Source: Archangium lipolyticum (GTDB taxonomy: Bacteria; Myxococcota; Myxococcia; Myxococcales; Myxococcaceae). Taken from it: DNA of 64,000 bases. Below, piece by piece: positions 1 through 8,000 of the stretch. The notes under the pieces are model-generated. The model saw nothing but the letters and a program-made list of their open reading frames with translations, made no database searches and was not told where the DNA came from. Every line of letters starts with the position of its first letter. The first letter of the stretch is position 1. A program made the translations under genes and the position numbers. The stretch is taken from NCBI RefSeq assembly GCF_024623785.1, contig NZ_JANKBZ010000004.1, forward strand, positions 496,001 through 560,000, given 5' to 3'.

Positions 1-233
1 AGCCCGCCATTGCCTCCAGCGAGCAGCGGCAACCCCGCGGCCACGAGCAGGTGGAAGAGCAGCAGGGACAGGCCCGCCTTGCGCGCGCCGAGCGAGGAGC
101 CGGCGAGCATCACCCCGAGCGTCTGGGCGGTGATGGGGACGGGGATGAAGGGCAGCGCGAGGGGAGGCATCAGCCCGAGCGCGGCCACGATGGCGGCGAA
201 CAGGGCGACATGGACGAGGTCGCGGGTCTTCAC
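1..233 (-). CDS. bioY: Biotin transporter substrate-binding subunit BioY (partial)
   Basis: Integral membrane S component that binds biotin for ECF-type uptake. Only the N-terminal 77 codons are in the window; the gene runs off the left edge. The visible part has the hydrophobic N-terminus followed by the BioY hallmark block PFIPVPITAQTLGVMLAG and then SLGARKAGLS. It starts at a GTG (231-233) that overlaps the TGA of the upstream bioN gene (GTGA), so translation is probably coupled. It is the last visible gene of bioM-bioN-bioY. The family call is confident because the PVPITAQT segment is very characteristic. Confidence 0.9.
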   Translation of the reverse strand, partial: MKTRDLVHVALFAAIVAALGLMPPLALPFIPVPITAQTLGVMLAGSSLGARKAGLSLLLFHLLVAAGLPLLAGGNGG

Positions 234-841
234 GAGGGTTCCTCGGGGTCGAAGCAGCGCGCGTCGATGGCGTCGGCGAGCGTGTCGGCGGTGCGGAGTG
301 TCTTGACGAGCAGCGGGACGAGCACGGCGAGGGGATTGCGTTCCAGGCCGCGCACGCGCTGGGCCTCCTGGATTTCACGCAGCCAGGTGGCCAGCAGGGG
401 GATGAAGCGCAGGGTGAGGGAGAGCAGCAGGCCCAGCCGCGCGGGACTCAGCCCGAAGCGGGCCAGGGGGCGGAAGGCGCGCTCCAGGGACTCGAGCATG
501 TCCGAGGCGCGCGTCGTCTGGGAGACGAGCGTGGCGAGCAGCAGCAACACGGCGAGCCGCAGCACGGACTCCAGCGCGAACACCCAGCCGGACAGCCACA
601 CCTGCATGAGGAAGAGCGGGCCGAGCACGAAGGCGGAGAGCCGGAGGACGGGGGCGACCTCGCGCGGGCGCAGGCGCGCGAGCCCGTAGAGGCCGAGCGT
701 GACGGCGAGCGCGGCGGAGACGACGGGCAGGGAGCGGAAGAGCAGCAGCCCCGTGCCGGCCGCGAGCAGCGCGAGCATCTTGGCGCCCGCAGGGACGGCG
801 TGGAGGGGCGAGTCCCGGTGGAGGTAGACGCCGAGGCTCAC
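230..841 (-). CDS. bioN: ECF transporter transmembrane subunit BioN (CbiQ/EcfT family)
   Basis: Membrane-spanning coupling subunit of the biotin ECF transporter, linking the BioM ATPase to BioY. The 203-residue protein has several hydrophobic segments (about residues 23-75, 85-110 and 140-155). The C-terminal half carries the two Arg-containing coupling motifs of EcfT proteins, here seen as QRVRGLER and DAIDARCF. Its ATG overlaps the TGA of bioM by ATGA (838-841) and its stop overlaps the GTG of bioY, so all three genes form one tightly coupled operon. The BioN rather than general EcfT assignment follows from the neighbouring bioY. Confidence 0.9.
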   Translation of the reverse strand: MSLGVYLHRDSPLHAVPAGAKMLALLAAGTGLLLFRSLPVVSAALAVTLGLYGLARLRPREVAPVLRLSAFVLGPLFLMQVWLSGWVFALESVLRLAVLLLLATLVSQTTRASDMLESLERAFRPLARFGLSPARLGLLLSLTLRFIPLLATWLREIQEAQRVRGLERNPLAVLVPLLVKTLRTADTLADAIDARCFDPEEPS

Positions 842-1512
842 GCCATCATCCGGACGTAGGCGTCGAGGGCGACGGAGGGGACGTCATCGAGGACGATGCG
901 GCCCTCGTCGAAGACGAGCACGCGGTCGAAGTCGCGCAGCAGCTCCAGGTCGTGCGAGACGACGATGGCCGTCTGGGGCATGTCGTGGATGGCCCGGGCG
1001 AGACGGCGCTTGTTGCGCAGATCGAGCAGCGTGGTGGGCTCGTCGAAGACGACGTAGCGGGGCTCCATGACGAGCACGGAGGAGAGCGCCAGGAGCTGCT
1101 TCTGACCGCCACTGAGGAGGTGGGCGGGGTGTTGACGGAAGCCCTCCAGACCGTAGCGGCGGAGGATGGAGGTGACGCGCTCGGAGATTTCGGCCGGAGG
1201 GAGACGGAGGTTCTTCAACCCGAAGGCGATGTCCTCCTCGACGGTGGGGAGGACGATCTGGTTGTCGGGGTTCTGGAAGACGAAGCCCACCTTGCGGCGG
1301 ACGGCACGGGCGTCCTTGCGGGTATCGAGCCCCTCGACGAGGACCTGACCCTGATCGGGAACGAGGAGCCCGTTGAGGAGACGGACGAAGGTGCTCTTGC
1401 CGGAACCATTGGAACCGACCACGGCGACGCGGCGCTCGGAGAGGGAGAGGTCGAGCCCCTTGAGGACGTGGTGCTCACCGAAGTGGTGGTTGACGGCGCG
1501 GAGCTGGATCAT
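838..1512 (-). CDS. bioM: ECF transporter ATPase BioM
   Basis: Cytoplasmic ABC ATPase that powers biotin uptake. The 224-residue protein is the usual size for a single nucleotide-binding domain and shows Walker A (GSNGSGKST, about residue 33), Q-loop (FVFQNPDNQ), ABC signature (LSGGQKQLL, about 133), Walker B (YVVFDEPTT) and the switch His (VVSHD). It is the first gene of the operon. A pair of REP-like palindromes (1564-1688) lies just upstream, between it and the end of the NADH dehydrogenase gene, so its promoter must lie in 1513-1702 or further upstream. No biotin-regulator operator was recognised. Confidence 0.92.
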   Translation of the reverse strand: MIQLRAVNHHFGEHHVLKGLDLSLSERRVAVVGSNGSGKSTFVRLLNGLLVPDQGQVLVEGLDTRKDARAVRRKVGFVFQNPDNQIVLPTVEEDIAFGLKNLRLPPAEISERVTSILRRYGLEGFRQHPAHLLSGGQKQLLALSSVLVMEPRYVVFDEPTTLLDLRNKRRLARAIHDMPQTAIVVSHDLELLRDFDRVLVFDEGRIVLDDVPSVALDAYVRMMA

Positions 1513-1563
1513 CGCTGCGGAAACGAGCGAGTGACTGTAGCGCCTTTTTGGTTCCGTGCATGT

Positions 1564-1688
1564 CCCCTCTCCCTCTGGGAGAGGGCTAGGGTGAGGGTAT
1601 TTCGTCCTCCCGGTGCGCCCCCCGTCACACGGAGAGCAACCCGGGACCCGTATACCCTCACCCCGTCCCTCTCCCAGAGGGAGAGGGT
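1564..1688. repeat. Inverted pair of REP-like palindromes (REPIN-type)
   Basis: Two copies of the window's dispersed repeat lie in opposite orientation. Copy A is at 1564-1600 and copy B at 1652-1688. Each has a short palindrome of the form CCCTCTCCC-N-GGGAGAGGG followed by a tail GGGGTGAGGGTAT (A has CTAGGGTGAGGGTAT). Because the copies are inverted around a spacer of about 50 bases, the whole segment can fold into one long hairpin. Single copies occur at 10187-10223 and 54379-54413. It sits between the stop of the NADH dehydrogenase gene and the start of bioM. Confidence 0.85.
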
Positions 1689-1702
1689 CTGACCCGGGTC
1701 AC

Positions 1703-3070
1703 TCAGTGCATGTGCGTCGGCTCGGGCTCGGGCCGCGTCAGGCCGACACCGGGGTGCTCCTCGCCGTGAGCCTCGGCGTCAGGAAGCGCCTGGGTGGACT
1801 GGATGGGAGGGAGCTTCCCCGCATGCAGGCCGGTGATGAGCCGCACGTCCCGCCGCTTGGTGAGATACGTGTAGGCCCAGTCGAACATCACGGCCAGCTT
1901 GTTCCGGAAGCCGATGAGGAAGGTGATGTGGATGCCCAGCCACATCAACCAGGCGGGCTTGCCGCGCAGGCGGACCTTGTCGTAGAGCACGCCGATCGCC
2001 GAGCCCCGGCCGATGACGGCGAAGGAGCCCTTGTCGTGGTAGCGGAACGGCTCCAGCGGCAGGCCCTCGATGCGGCGGCGGATGTTCCTGGCCACGTGCC
2101 GGCCCATCTGCATGGCCGCCGGGGCGATGCCCGGCACCGGCTTGCCGTCCTGCATCAGCGAGGCGAGGTCACCAATCACGAAGACGTCCTCGTGGCCGGG
2201 AACGGTCAGCGTGGGCTCCACCTTCACGCGGCCGGCCCTGTCGAGCGGCACGCCGAGCGTACGAGCCAGGGGAGAAGCGGCCACGCCGGCGCCCCAGAGC
2301 ACCGTGCGCGCGCGGATGCGGGTGTCGCCAACGGAGACGCCCTCTTCGTCCACGGCGGTGACCATGGCACCGGTGCGCACCTCCACGCCGAGCTTCTCGA
2401 GGTCCGCGCGCGCCCTCTGTGAGAGCTCCTCGGGATAGGTATTGAGGACGCGGGGGAGGCCCTCCAGGAGGAGGACGCGAGCCTGGGAGACGTCGACGCG
2501 GCGGAAGTCCCGGGGCAGGGAGTGCCGGGTCATGTACGCGAGGGCGCCGGCCAGCTCCACGCCGGTGGGGCCGGCACCGATGATGACGAAGGTGAGCCAC
2601 TCGCGCCGGCGCTCGGGGTCGGGATCGCGCTCGGCGGCCTCGAGGGCCAGCAGCACGCGCTCGCGGATGGTCCTCGCGTCGTCGATGGTCTTGAGACCGG
2701 GGGCGAACCGGGCCCACTCCGGATGACCGAAGTACGAGTGCGTGGCGCCGGTGGCGAGCACCAGGGTGTCGTAGGGGATGTCGCCGCCGTCACAGACGAC
2801 CACCTTGCGCTCCATGTCGATGGAGCTGGCCTCGGCGAGCAGCACGGTGGTGTTGCGGCCGCGCAGCACCTGGCGGATGGGGGCGGAGATGTCACCCGGG
2901 CTGAGGACGGCGGTGGCCACCTGGTAGAGCAGCGGCTGGAACAGGTGGTGGTTGTACCGGTCGAGCACGGTCACCTCGACGGGGGACTTCCGCAGCTTGC
3001 TCGCCGCCTGAAGTCCACCGAAGCCCGCGCCGACGATGACCACACGATGCCTCTGCGGGTTGTTTTCCAT
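1703..3070 (-). CDS. ndh: Type II NADH:quinone oxidoreductase (NDH-2)
   Basis: FAD enzyme that passes electrons from NADH to the quinone pool without pumping protons, bound to the inner membrane face. The 455-residue protein has an N-terminal FAD-binding Rossmann motif (VVIVGAGFGGLQ), the LATGATHSYF block, a second nucleotide-binding motif for NADH (FVIIGAGPTGVELAG), the third FAD contact (VFVIGDLA) and a C-terminal hydrophobic segment (KPAWLMWLGIHITFLIGFRN) typical of membrane-associated NDH-2. The ATG at 3068-3070 places the Rossmann fold close to the N-terminus. An in-frame ATG at 3098-3100 would add ten residues and cannot be excluded. Confidence 0.9.
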   Translation of the reverse strand: MENNPQRHRVVIVGAGFGGLQAASKLRKSPVEVTVLDRYNHHLFQPLLYQVATAVLSPGDISAPIRQVLRGRNTTVLLAEASSIDMERKVVVCDGGDIPYDTLVLATGATHSYFGHPEWARFAPGLKTIDDARTIRERVLLALEAAERDPDPERRREWLTFVIIGAGPTGVELAGALAYMTRHSLPRDFRRVDVSQARVLLLEGLPRVLNTYPEELSQRARADLEKLGVEVRTGAMVTAVDEEGVSVGDTRIRARTVLWGAGVAASPLARTLGVPLDRAGRVKVEPTLTVPGHEDVFVIGDLASLMQDGKPVPGIAPAAMQMGRHVARNIRRRIEGLPLEPFRYHDKGSFAVIGRGSAIGVLYDKVRLRGKPAWLMWLGIHITFLIGFRNKLAVMFDWAYTYLTKRRDVRLITGLHAGKLPPIQSTQALPDAEAHGEEHPGVGLTRPEPEPTHMH

Positions 3071-3209
3071 GCGCACAAAGGTGGTCCGTGGTGGGCGCAT
3101 CGACCAGCGCCCCCGTGAACACCTGGCACCTGGGGTGGGTGACGCATGCCCGCTCGCCCTGGGAGCGGGAGCCCCAGCGCCCGCTCCAGACCGGAGAGCC
3201 TCGCGAGCC

Positions 3210-3734
3210 CTACCCCAGCACGCGGAAGAACCAGACGGCCAGCGCGTAGAGCGCCGAGAGGCCGAGCAGCAGGAACTTCACTCCGGCCGCGATGGCCGCG
3301 AACTGGAGCAGGTGCTCGGGCGGCTGCTGGAAGGCGTCCAGCGCGCGCCAGAGCGCCGCGTCCTCGAGTGCATCGAGGAGCGCCGCGACGAACGGGGCCA
3401 GGCCGAGCCACGCGCCCAGGCGCGCATACTTCCCGGGCGCGGCCCTCGCGGCCAGCAGCGTCAGGGCGGAGACCAGGAAGGGATAGGCCAGCAGGAAGGG
3501 GACGTCGTGGAGCAGTGAGCTCCGCGCCGCGTTCCTCCCCGTCTCACCCCAGACCGAGAACATCTGCTTCGCGCGCTCGGCCGACCAGGCGAACTCATAC
3601 CCGATGATGGTGTACGGCTTCAGCTCCCGGTCGATGGCGGACAGTCGCAGGAAGAGCGCGACCGACAGGGCCCCGGAGATGGCGGCGATGAGCAGGAGGG
3701 TCTTCTTGCTCGGACGGGTCAGCAACGGCGTCAT
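3210..3734 (-). CDS. Hypothetical four-helix membrane protein
   Basis: No family recognised. The 174-residue product has hydrophobic segments near residues 12-30, 77-96, 105-122 and 145-170, separated by short charged loops, so it should be an inner membrane protein. The first loop (residues 31-75) is longer and polar. It lies on the same strand as the M24 peptidase lipoprotein upstream (33-base gap) and the NADH dehydrogenase downstream, and may share a transcript with the former. Confidence 0.7.
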   Translation of the reverse strand: MTPLLTRPSKKTLLLIAAISGALSVALFLRLSAIDRELKPYTIIGYEFAWSAERAKQMFSVWGETGRNAARSSLLHDVPFLLAYPFLVSALTLLAARAAPGKYARLGAWLGLAPFVAALLDALEDAALWRALDAFQQPPEHLLQFAAIAAGVKFLLLGLSALYALAVWFFRVLG

Positions 3735-3767
3735 GAGATACGGCCTCTCCTGCTCACGAGGGACGTC

Positions 3768-5159
3768 CTAGCGCACCAGGTGGAACGCCGTCTGCCGCTG
3801 GAGCGCCCAGCGCACCTTCCCGCTCGCGTCGATGATGACGTCCTCCTCCTGCGCCGAGCGAACCTTCTGCCCGCCCCACTCGGCCACCGGACTCGTCGCC
3901 TGCAACTCGATGGAGAACCACTGGTTCGGGATGACCCCGTGGTCTCCGTTCCCGGGCACGCCCTCCTGCCGGTCCCACAGGCCGATCATCGGCCCGGCCC
4001 CGTGCCCGTTCAGCCCGATGGGGTGCGAGTACACCGTCCCGTCGATGCCCTCGGCCCGCATCCGCTCGAGCGATGCCTTCAGGATTTCATTGCCCGTGCG
4101 CCCCGGACGCAGCTCCTCGAACACGATGTCCTGCAACCGGTTCGAGCGCGCCAGGGCCGCCTTCAGCCCCGCCGGTGCGTCCGTCTCGCCCTCGCGCAGC
4201 ACGTAGCCCATGTGCTGGGTGTCCGTGTTCAGCCCCAGCGCCGTCACGCCGAAGTCGCAGTGCAGCACGTCACCCCGCTCGATGACCGGATCCTCGCCCA
4301 GCTCCGCCTCCGTCTTCCCCTGCCGCTGCACCTCCACCGACGGCTGGAACCACGTCCCCAGCCCCAGGTCGTTCACCCGCTGGCGCATCCACCACACCAC
4401 GTCGCTCGTGCGCGTCTTGCCGGGGATGACCACCTGGTTCGAGAACCCCGTCTCGATGATGTTCCACGCGACCTTCGTCAGGTCCGCGTAGAAGCGCTCC
4501 TCGTCCGCGCTCCGCCACGCGATGAGGTCCACCGCGAGCCCGCCAGCCGGCTTCATCTTCGCCGTCCACTCGGGCCCGAGCGCCTCGGCCATGCCCTCGT
4601 ACTCGCCATGCGTCAGGCCATCCGCGAAGGCGAACGTGCGCGACACGTTGATACCGATGACCTGGGGCTTGCGCTCCTCCAGCACCGCCTTCAACACCTT
4701 CCACTGGTCCGGCCCCCACAACTCGGCCTGCCGGGTCGTCCCGCCCCGGTCCACCTGCATCTGCGCGCGCCGCGTCTCGTACACCCCGCCCTGCGACCCG
4801 CCGCCCAGCGCGAGCCGCTGCACCCCCAGCTGCGGACCCCGGTCATGGAAGACGTAGATGGTCCGCCGCCGAGCCGCGAACGTCGTGGGCGACACCAACG
4901 CCGGGAAGACGGGATCCTCGTTGTACTCGCGCATCGGCACCACCCACATCTCGATGCCGTACTTGCGCATCAGCATGGGGAGCGCCGTGTCCATGCGCTC
5001 GCGCAGCCAGGCCTGCTGCCGGGTGGCCTGGTCACGCAACGTGCCGAAGGGGCGCTCGGGCGCGGCCGCCTCCGGTGCGGGGGAGGCGGGGGCGGTGGTG
5101 GCACAGGCGGAGGAGACGAGGAACAGGGGGACGAGGAGACGAATCCAGGTGTTCTTCAT
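3768..5159 (-). CDS. M24-family (Xaa-Pro peptidase-like) metallopeptidase lipoprotein
   Basis: Predicted cell-envelope lipoprotein with a pita-bread metallopeptidase fold. The ATG at 5157-5159 gives a signal peptide ending in a lipobox (LVSSAC). An N-terminal creatinase-like region is followed by the M24 domain, in which five metal ligands can be read: Asp in LHCDFGV, Asp in NTDTQHMG, His in YSHPIGLNGHG, Glu in FSIELQA and Glu in SAQEEDV. All five ligands appear intact, so it is likely active as an aminopeptidase or prolidase; the substrate is unknown. An in-frame ATG six codons upstream is less likely because it weakens the signal peptide. Confidence 0.85.
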   Translation of the reverse strand: MKNTWIRLLVPLFLVSSACATTAPASPAPEAAAPERPFGTLRDQATRQQAWLRERMDTALPMLMRKYGIEMWVVPMREYNEDPVFPALVSPTTFAARRRTIYVFHDRGPQLGVQRLALGGGSQGGVYETRRAQMQVDRGGTTRQAELWGPDQWKVLKAVLEERKPQVIGINVSRTFAFADGLTHGEYEGMAEALGPEWTAKMKPAGGLAVDLIAWRSADEERFYADLTKVAWNIIETGFSNQVVIPGKTRTSDVVWWMRQRVNDLGLGTWFQPSVEVQRQGKTEAELGEDPVIERGDVLHCDFGVTALGLNTDTQHMGYVLREGETDAPAGLKAALARSNRLQDIVFEELRPGRTGNEILKASLERMRAEGIDGTVYSHPIGLNGHGAGPMIGLWDRQEGVPGNGDHGVIPNQWFSIELQATSPVAEWGGQKVRSAQEEDVIIDASGKVRWALQRQTAFHLVR

Positions 5160-5216
5160 GGCGGCGCAGCTTCGCACGTTGCGCCGCCGCGTCTACCCTC
5201 GTGAAAACCGCGCTTC

Positions 5217-6965
5217 TCACCGCGTGGCGAACACGAGGTCGTCCACGTCATCGAAGACGCCGCCGGGGCACGGCTCGGCGCTGCCCGCGTAGCGGAACAC
5301 ACCCCGCACCGCCTGCAACGCGCCCCCCGGCAGCACGAACGTCGCCGACAGCACCTGCACCCCCGGACGGCTCGGCGTGAGCGTCGCCAGGTACGTCCAC
5401 GCCGGATTGCGCGCATCCGCCGCGAAGTACAGGTCCAACCGGTTCTCGCCCGGATCCGTGTACGCCCACACCGTGGCCTCCACCCGCACCGTCTTCCCCG
5501 GCGCCAGCGTCCCTCCCTCCACCGTCACCACCCGCAGCCCGTCGAGCGCCTCGTCCCGCTCGTGCTTGCCACCGTCGCCGTCCTCGCACGAGCCCCACAG
5601 CGTGTTGGGCGCGTTCGACTCCGGGCCGAGCCGCCCCCGTCCCGTCAGCAGCGTGCCCGAGGTGCACCCCTGCTCCACCCCATCACACCGCGGCGCCCTC
5701 AGCTCCGGGTCGAACATCGCGCGCTCCACCCCGCAGCCCTCCGGGCCACACCGCGACTCCACCGCGCAGGGGCCGCACTCCAGCGTCCCTCCGCACCCGT
5801 CCGGCACCGCGCCACACACCCGGCCCGCCGCCTCGCACGTCAGCGGCAGGCACACGCCCGGCGCGTACCGCTCGCTCGTGGCCAGCGTCCCCTCCAGGTC
5901 GTTGGAGCCGCCCACCACCAGCACCGCGCCGTCCGGCAGCCGCACCAGCCCCGCCCCTCGCCGCGCCGTCCCCAGCGCCGGCTCCGCGCTCCACGTGTCC
6001 GACGCCACGTCGTAGCTCTCCACCGACGCGAGCGCCCCCGACATCACATGGAAGCCTCCCACCACCCGCACCCGCACCCGCCCGTCCCCACCCTCCTCCA
6101 CCCACGCTCCGTGCCCCTCGCGCGGCGTGCCCGGCGCCTTCGCCAACAGCCACTCGCCGCTCGCCGGGTCGTACAGCTCCGCCGTGGCCGCCGCACGCGA
6201 CGTGGTGCCTCCCACCACCAACACCCGCCCATCCGGCAGCCGCGTCACCGTGTGCCCCGAGCGGTGCGTCCCCGCCGCGCCTCCCACCGGGCCCGCCTTC
6301 GTCCACTGGCCGCTCGCCGGGTCGTACAGCTCCGCCTGCAGCCCGCTCACGAAGAGCACCTTGCCGCTCGCCAACACCACGCCCGTCTGGGCACCACCGC
6401 GCGCGGACGTCGGCGCGCCCGTGCGCGTCCACCGCCCCGTCGCCGGCTCGAACAGCTCCGCCGAGCGCACCGGGTGCCGGTCCACGTCGAAGCCGCCCGC
6501 CACCAGCACCCGTCCGTCCGGCAGCAGCACCGCCGCGGGGTCGTTGCGCGCCTCGGCCATGTCCGCCACCGCCGTCCACCGGCCCGTCGCCGGGTCGTAC
6601 ACCTCCGCGCTCGCCAGCGCGCCGAAGGACGCCGAGTACGTGCCGCCCACCACCAGCACGCGCCCGTCCGTCAGCGCCACCGCCGCGTGGTTGCGCCGCG
6701 CCGTGCGCAGCGCCCCCGTGGCACGCCACTCCCCCGTCTCCGGGTCGTACACCTCGCAGCTCGCGAGCGTGCGGCTGCCGTCGTGCCCTCCCGCGGCCAG
6801 CACCCGCCCGTCCGCCAGCGCCACGAAGGGCAGCAGCTTGCGCGGCGTGGTCAGCCCGCGCGCCACCGTCCTCTCCGACGGCTCCTCCGGTGCCGGCGCC
6901 GAGCTGCACGAGAACACCCATGTGAAGAGCGCCACCATGGCGCAGGACGTCGAAACCCTTTTCAT
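5217..6965 (-). CDS. Kelch-repeat lipoprotein with Cys-rich segment
   Basis: Predicted secreted lipoprotein with a Kelch-type beta-propeller. The ATG at 6963-6965 gives a signal peptide with lipobox WVFSC. About seven Kelch repeats follow (residues 25-385), each with DGRVLVVGG and YDPATGRW-type motifs. After these comes a Cys-rich linker (CGAVPDGCGGTLECGPC, followed by four more Cys) that is common in myxobacterial surface proteins, and a C-terminal beta-rich domain. Role unknown; Kelch propellers usually bind proteins or sugars. An alternative ATG lies four codons upstream. Galactose oxidase activity is not supported, since no copper-site motif was seen. Confidence 0.85.
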   Translation of the reverse strand: MKRVSTSCAMVALFTWVFSCSSAPAPEEPSERTVARGLTTPRKLLPFVALADGRVLAAGGHDGSRTLASCEVYDPETGEWRATGALRTARRNHAAVALTDGRVLVVGGTYSASFGALASAEVYDPATGRWTAVADMAEARNDPAAVLLPDGRVLVAGGFDVDRHPVRSAELFEPATGRWTRTGAPTSARGGAQTGVVLASGKVLFVSGLQAELYDPASGQWTKAGPVGGAAGTHRSGHTVTRLPDGRVLVVGGTTSRAAATAELYDPASGEWLLAKAPGTPREGHGAWVEEGGDGRVRVRVVGGFHVMSGALASVESYDVASDTWSAEPALGTARRGAGLVRLPDGAVLVVGGSNDLEGTLATSERYAPGVCLPLTCEAAGRVCGAVPDGCGGTLECGPCAVESRCGPEGCGVERAMFDPELRAPRCDGVEQGCTSGTLLTGRGRLGPESNAPNTLWGSCEDGDGGKHERDEALDGLRVVTVEGGTLAPGKTVRVEATVWAYTDPGENRLDLYFAADARNPAWTYLATLTPSRPGVQVLSATFVLPGGALQAVRGVFRYAGSAEPCPGGVFDDVDDLVFATR

Positions 6966-7120
6966 GACCCTCCCCACTCCGTTCCGAGAGGGACGGGTCT
7001 ACACTCAGGGTCTGACATCCCCGGGCCGCACTTCTCCTGTGATTCCCGGGAGTTATCGTCCTCTTCACGACAGGCCTGACGGGTTGTGCGGGATTCGTGC
7101 CGCGGCCCGTCATGGGCCCG

Positions 7121-7465
7121 TCACAGGTGTGTCAGGGAGCCGTCCAACCCATGACCCATGGGGTGCTCCTCCTCCTCGTCCACGTTCACGTTCACCGGCT
7201 CCGCCTCCAGGCCCTCGCTGTGCCGCGGGGGCAGCGCGCCACCGTCGTCGTCCTCCAGCTTCAGCAGGTGCGGGGTGCGCTCGAGGTACAGCTCGCCGTC
7301 GCGCACGTGGCGCACGTCCGCGTATTCCACCAGGAACTCGTCGCGAGACAGCAGGCGCGGCTCCAGCTCGAAGTGGCTCTCGCCCACCGCGCCCACGCGC
7401 CCCACCTTCCGGCCCTCCGCGTCCCGCACCACCATGCCCTCACGCACCTCTTCCAGCCGTACCAT
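7121..7465 (-). CDS. PRC-barrel/DUF2171-like protein
   Basis: A 114-residue protein whose first 60 residues (EVREGMVVRDAEGRKVGRV, then EPRLLSRDEFLVEYADVRHV) read like a PRC-barrel or DUF2171 beta-barrel domain, usually a small protein-binding or stress-related module. The C-terminal half is acidic (VNVNVDEEEEHP) and probably disordered. The ATG at 7463-7465 is preceded by GAGGAGG at good spacing, which fixes the start; a longer open frame upstream is not supported. It diverges from the small gene at 7673. Confidence 0.75.
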   Translation of the reverse strand: MVRLEEVREGMVVRDAEGRKVGRVGAVGESHFELEPRLLSRDEFLVEYADVRHVRDGELYLERTPHLLKLEDDDGGALPPRHSEGLEAEPVNVNVDEEEEHPMGHGLDGSLTHL

Positions 7466-7672
7466 GACGTCCTCCTCACGAGCCCCCGCGCCCTCCCGCA
7501 CCGGGCCCCTCTCCTTCTGAGTGGGGAACACCCGGCGCCACGGCAAGGGCTGGCAGGAGGGGCGGCCCTGGGGACAGGGGGTGGCTCCTCGCCCCGGCGC
7601 GCATGCGGCGAGTGGAGGCGTGGGGCCAGCGGGGTGCGCGGTGCCTAACGTTTCCGCGAGGAGGAAGCCGTC

Positions 7673-7870
7673 ATGCTCCTGGAAATGACCGCCGTGGAGG
7701 CCCGCGAACTCAAGGAGGTCCTCGACTCGTCCCTGCGTGAGTTGCTCGACGAGATCGCCCACTCGGACCATCGCGCCTACCGAGAGATGCTGCAGGCCCG
7801 TTACAGCCGGCTCGAGCAGCTCAACCACCGCCTGGAGGCGTCCGTCGAGAGCGATCAGGTCTACGCCTGA
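7673..7870 (+). CDS. Small helical protein of unknown function
   Basis: A 65-residue, charged, probably all-helical protein with a regular leucine pattern (TAVEARELKEVLDSSLRELLDEI). It resembles short conserved proteins often annotated as hypothetical in myxobacteria. A strong ribosome binding site (GAGGAGGAAG) precedes the ATG, which supports it as a real gene. It diverges from the PRC-barrel-like gene across about 200 bases and precedes the hybrid sensor kinase by 130 bases. No function can be assigned. Confidence 0.75.
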   Translation: MLLEMTAVEARELKEVLDSSLRELLDEIAHSDHRAYREMLQARYSRLEQLNHRLEASVESDQVYA

Positions 7871-8000
7871 GCCCTCCCGGCGTGCGCGAAAGTGTCGCGT
7901 GCGTGCGCCCCCTCAGGGCGCGAAAGGTGCGCATTCTCGGGACGTCCGGCATGCTTCGAGTACGGAGGCGCTCCGGGGAGCCCCGGGCGCCCGCGAAGAC

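Noticed and set aside
3780-5204. A 474-codon open frame on the plus strand opposite the M24 peptidase gene
   Set aside because: Rich in Arg, His and Pro with no domain, and antisense to a gene with intact catalytic motifs. High-GC genomes give such long shadow frames often.
5217-6965. DNA-level tandem repeat array
   Set aside because: The periodicity comes from Kelch protein repeats with diverged codons, not from repeated DNA units.
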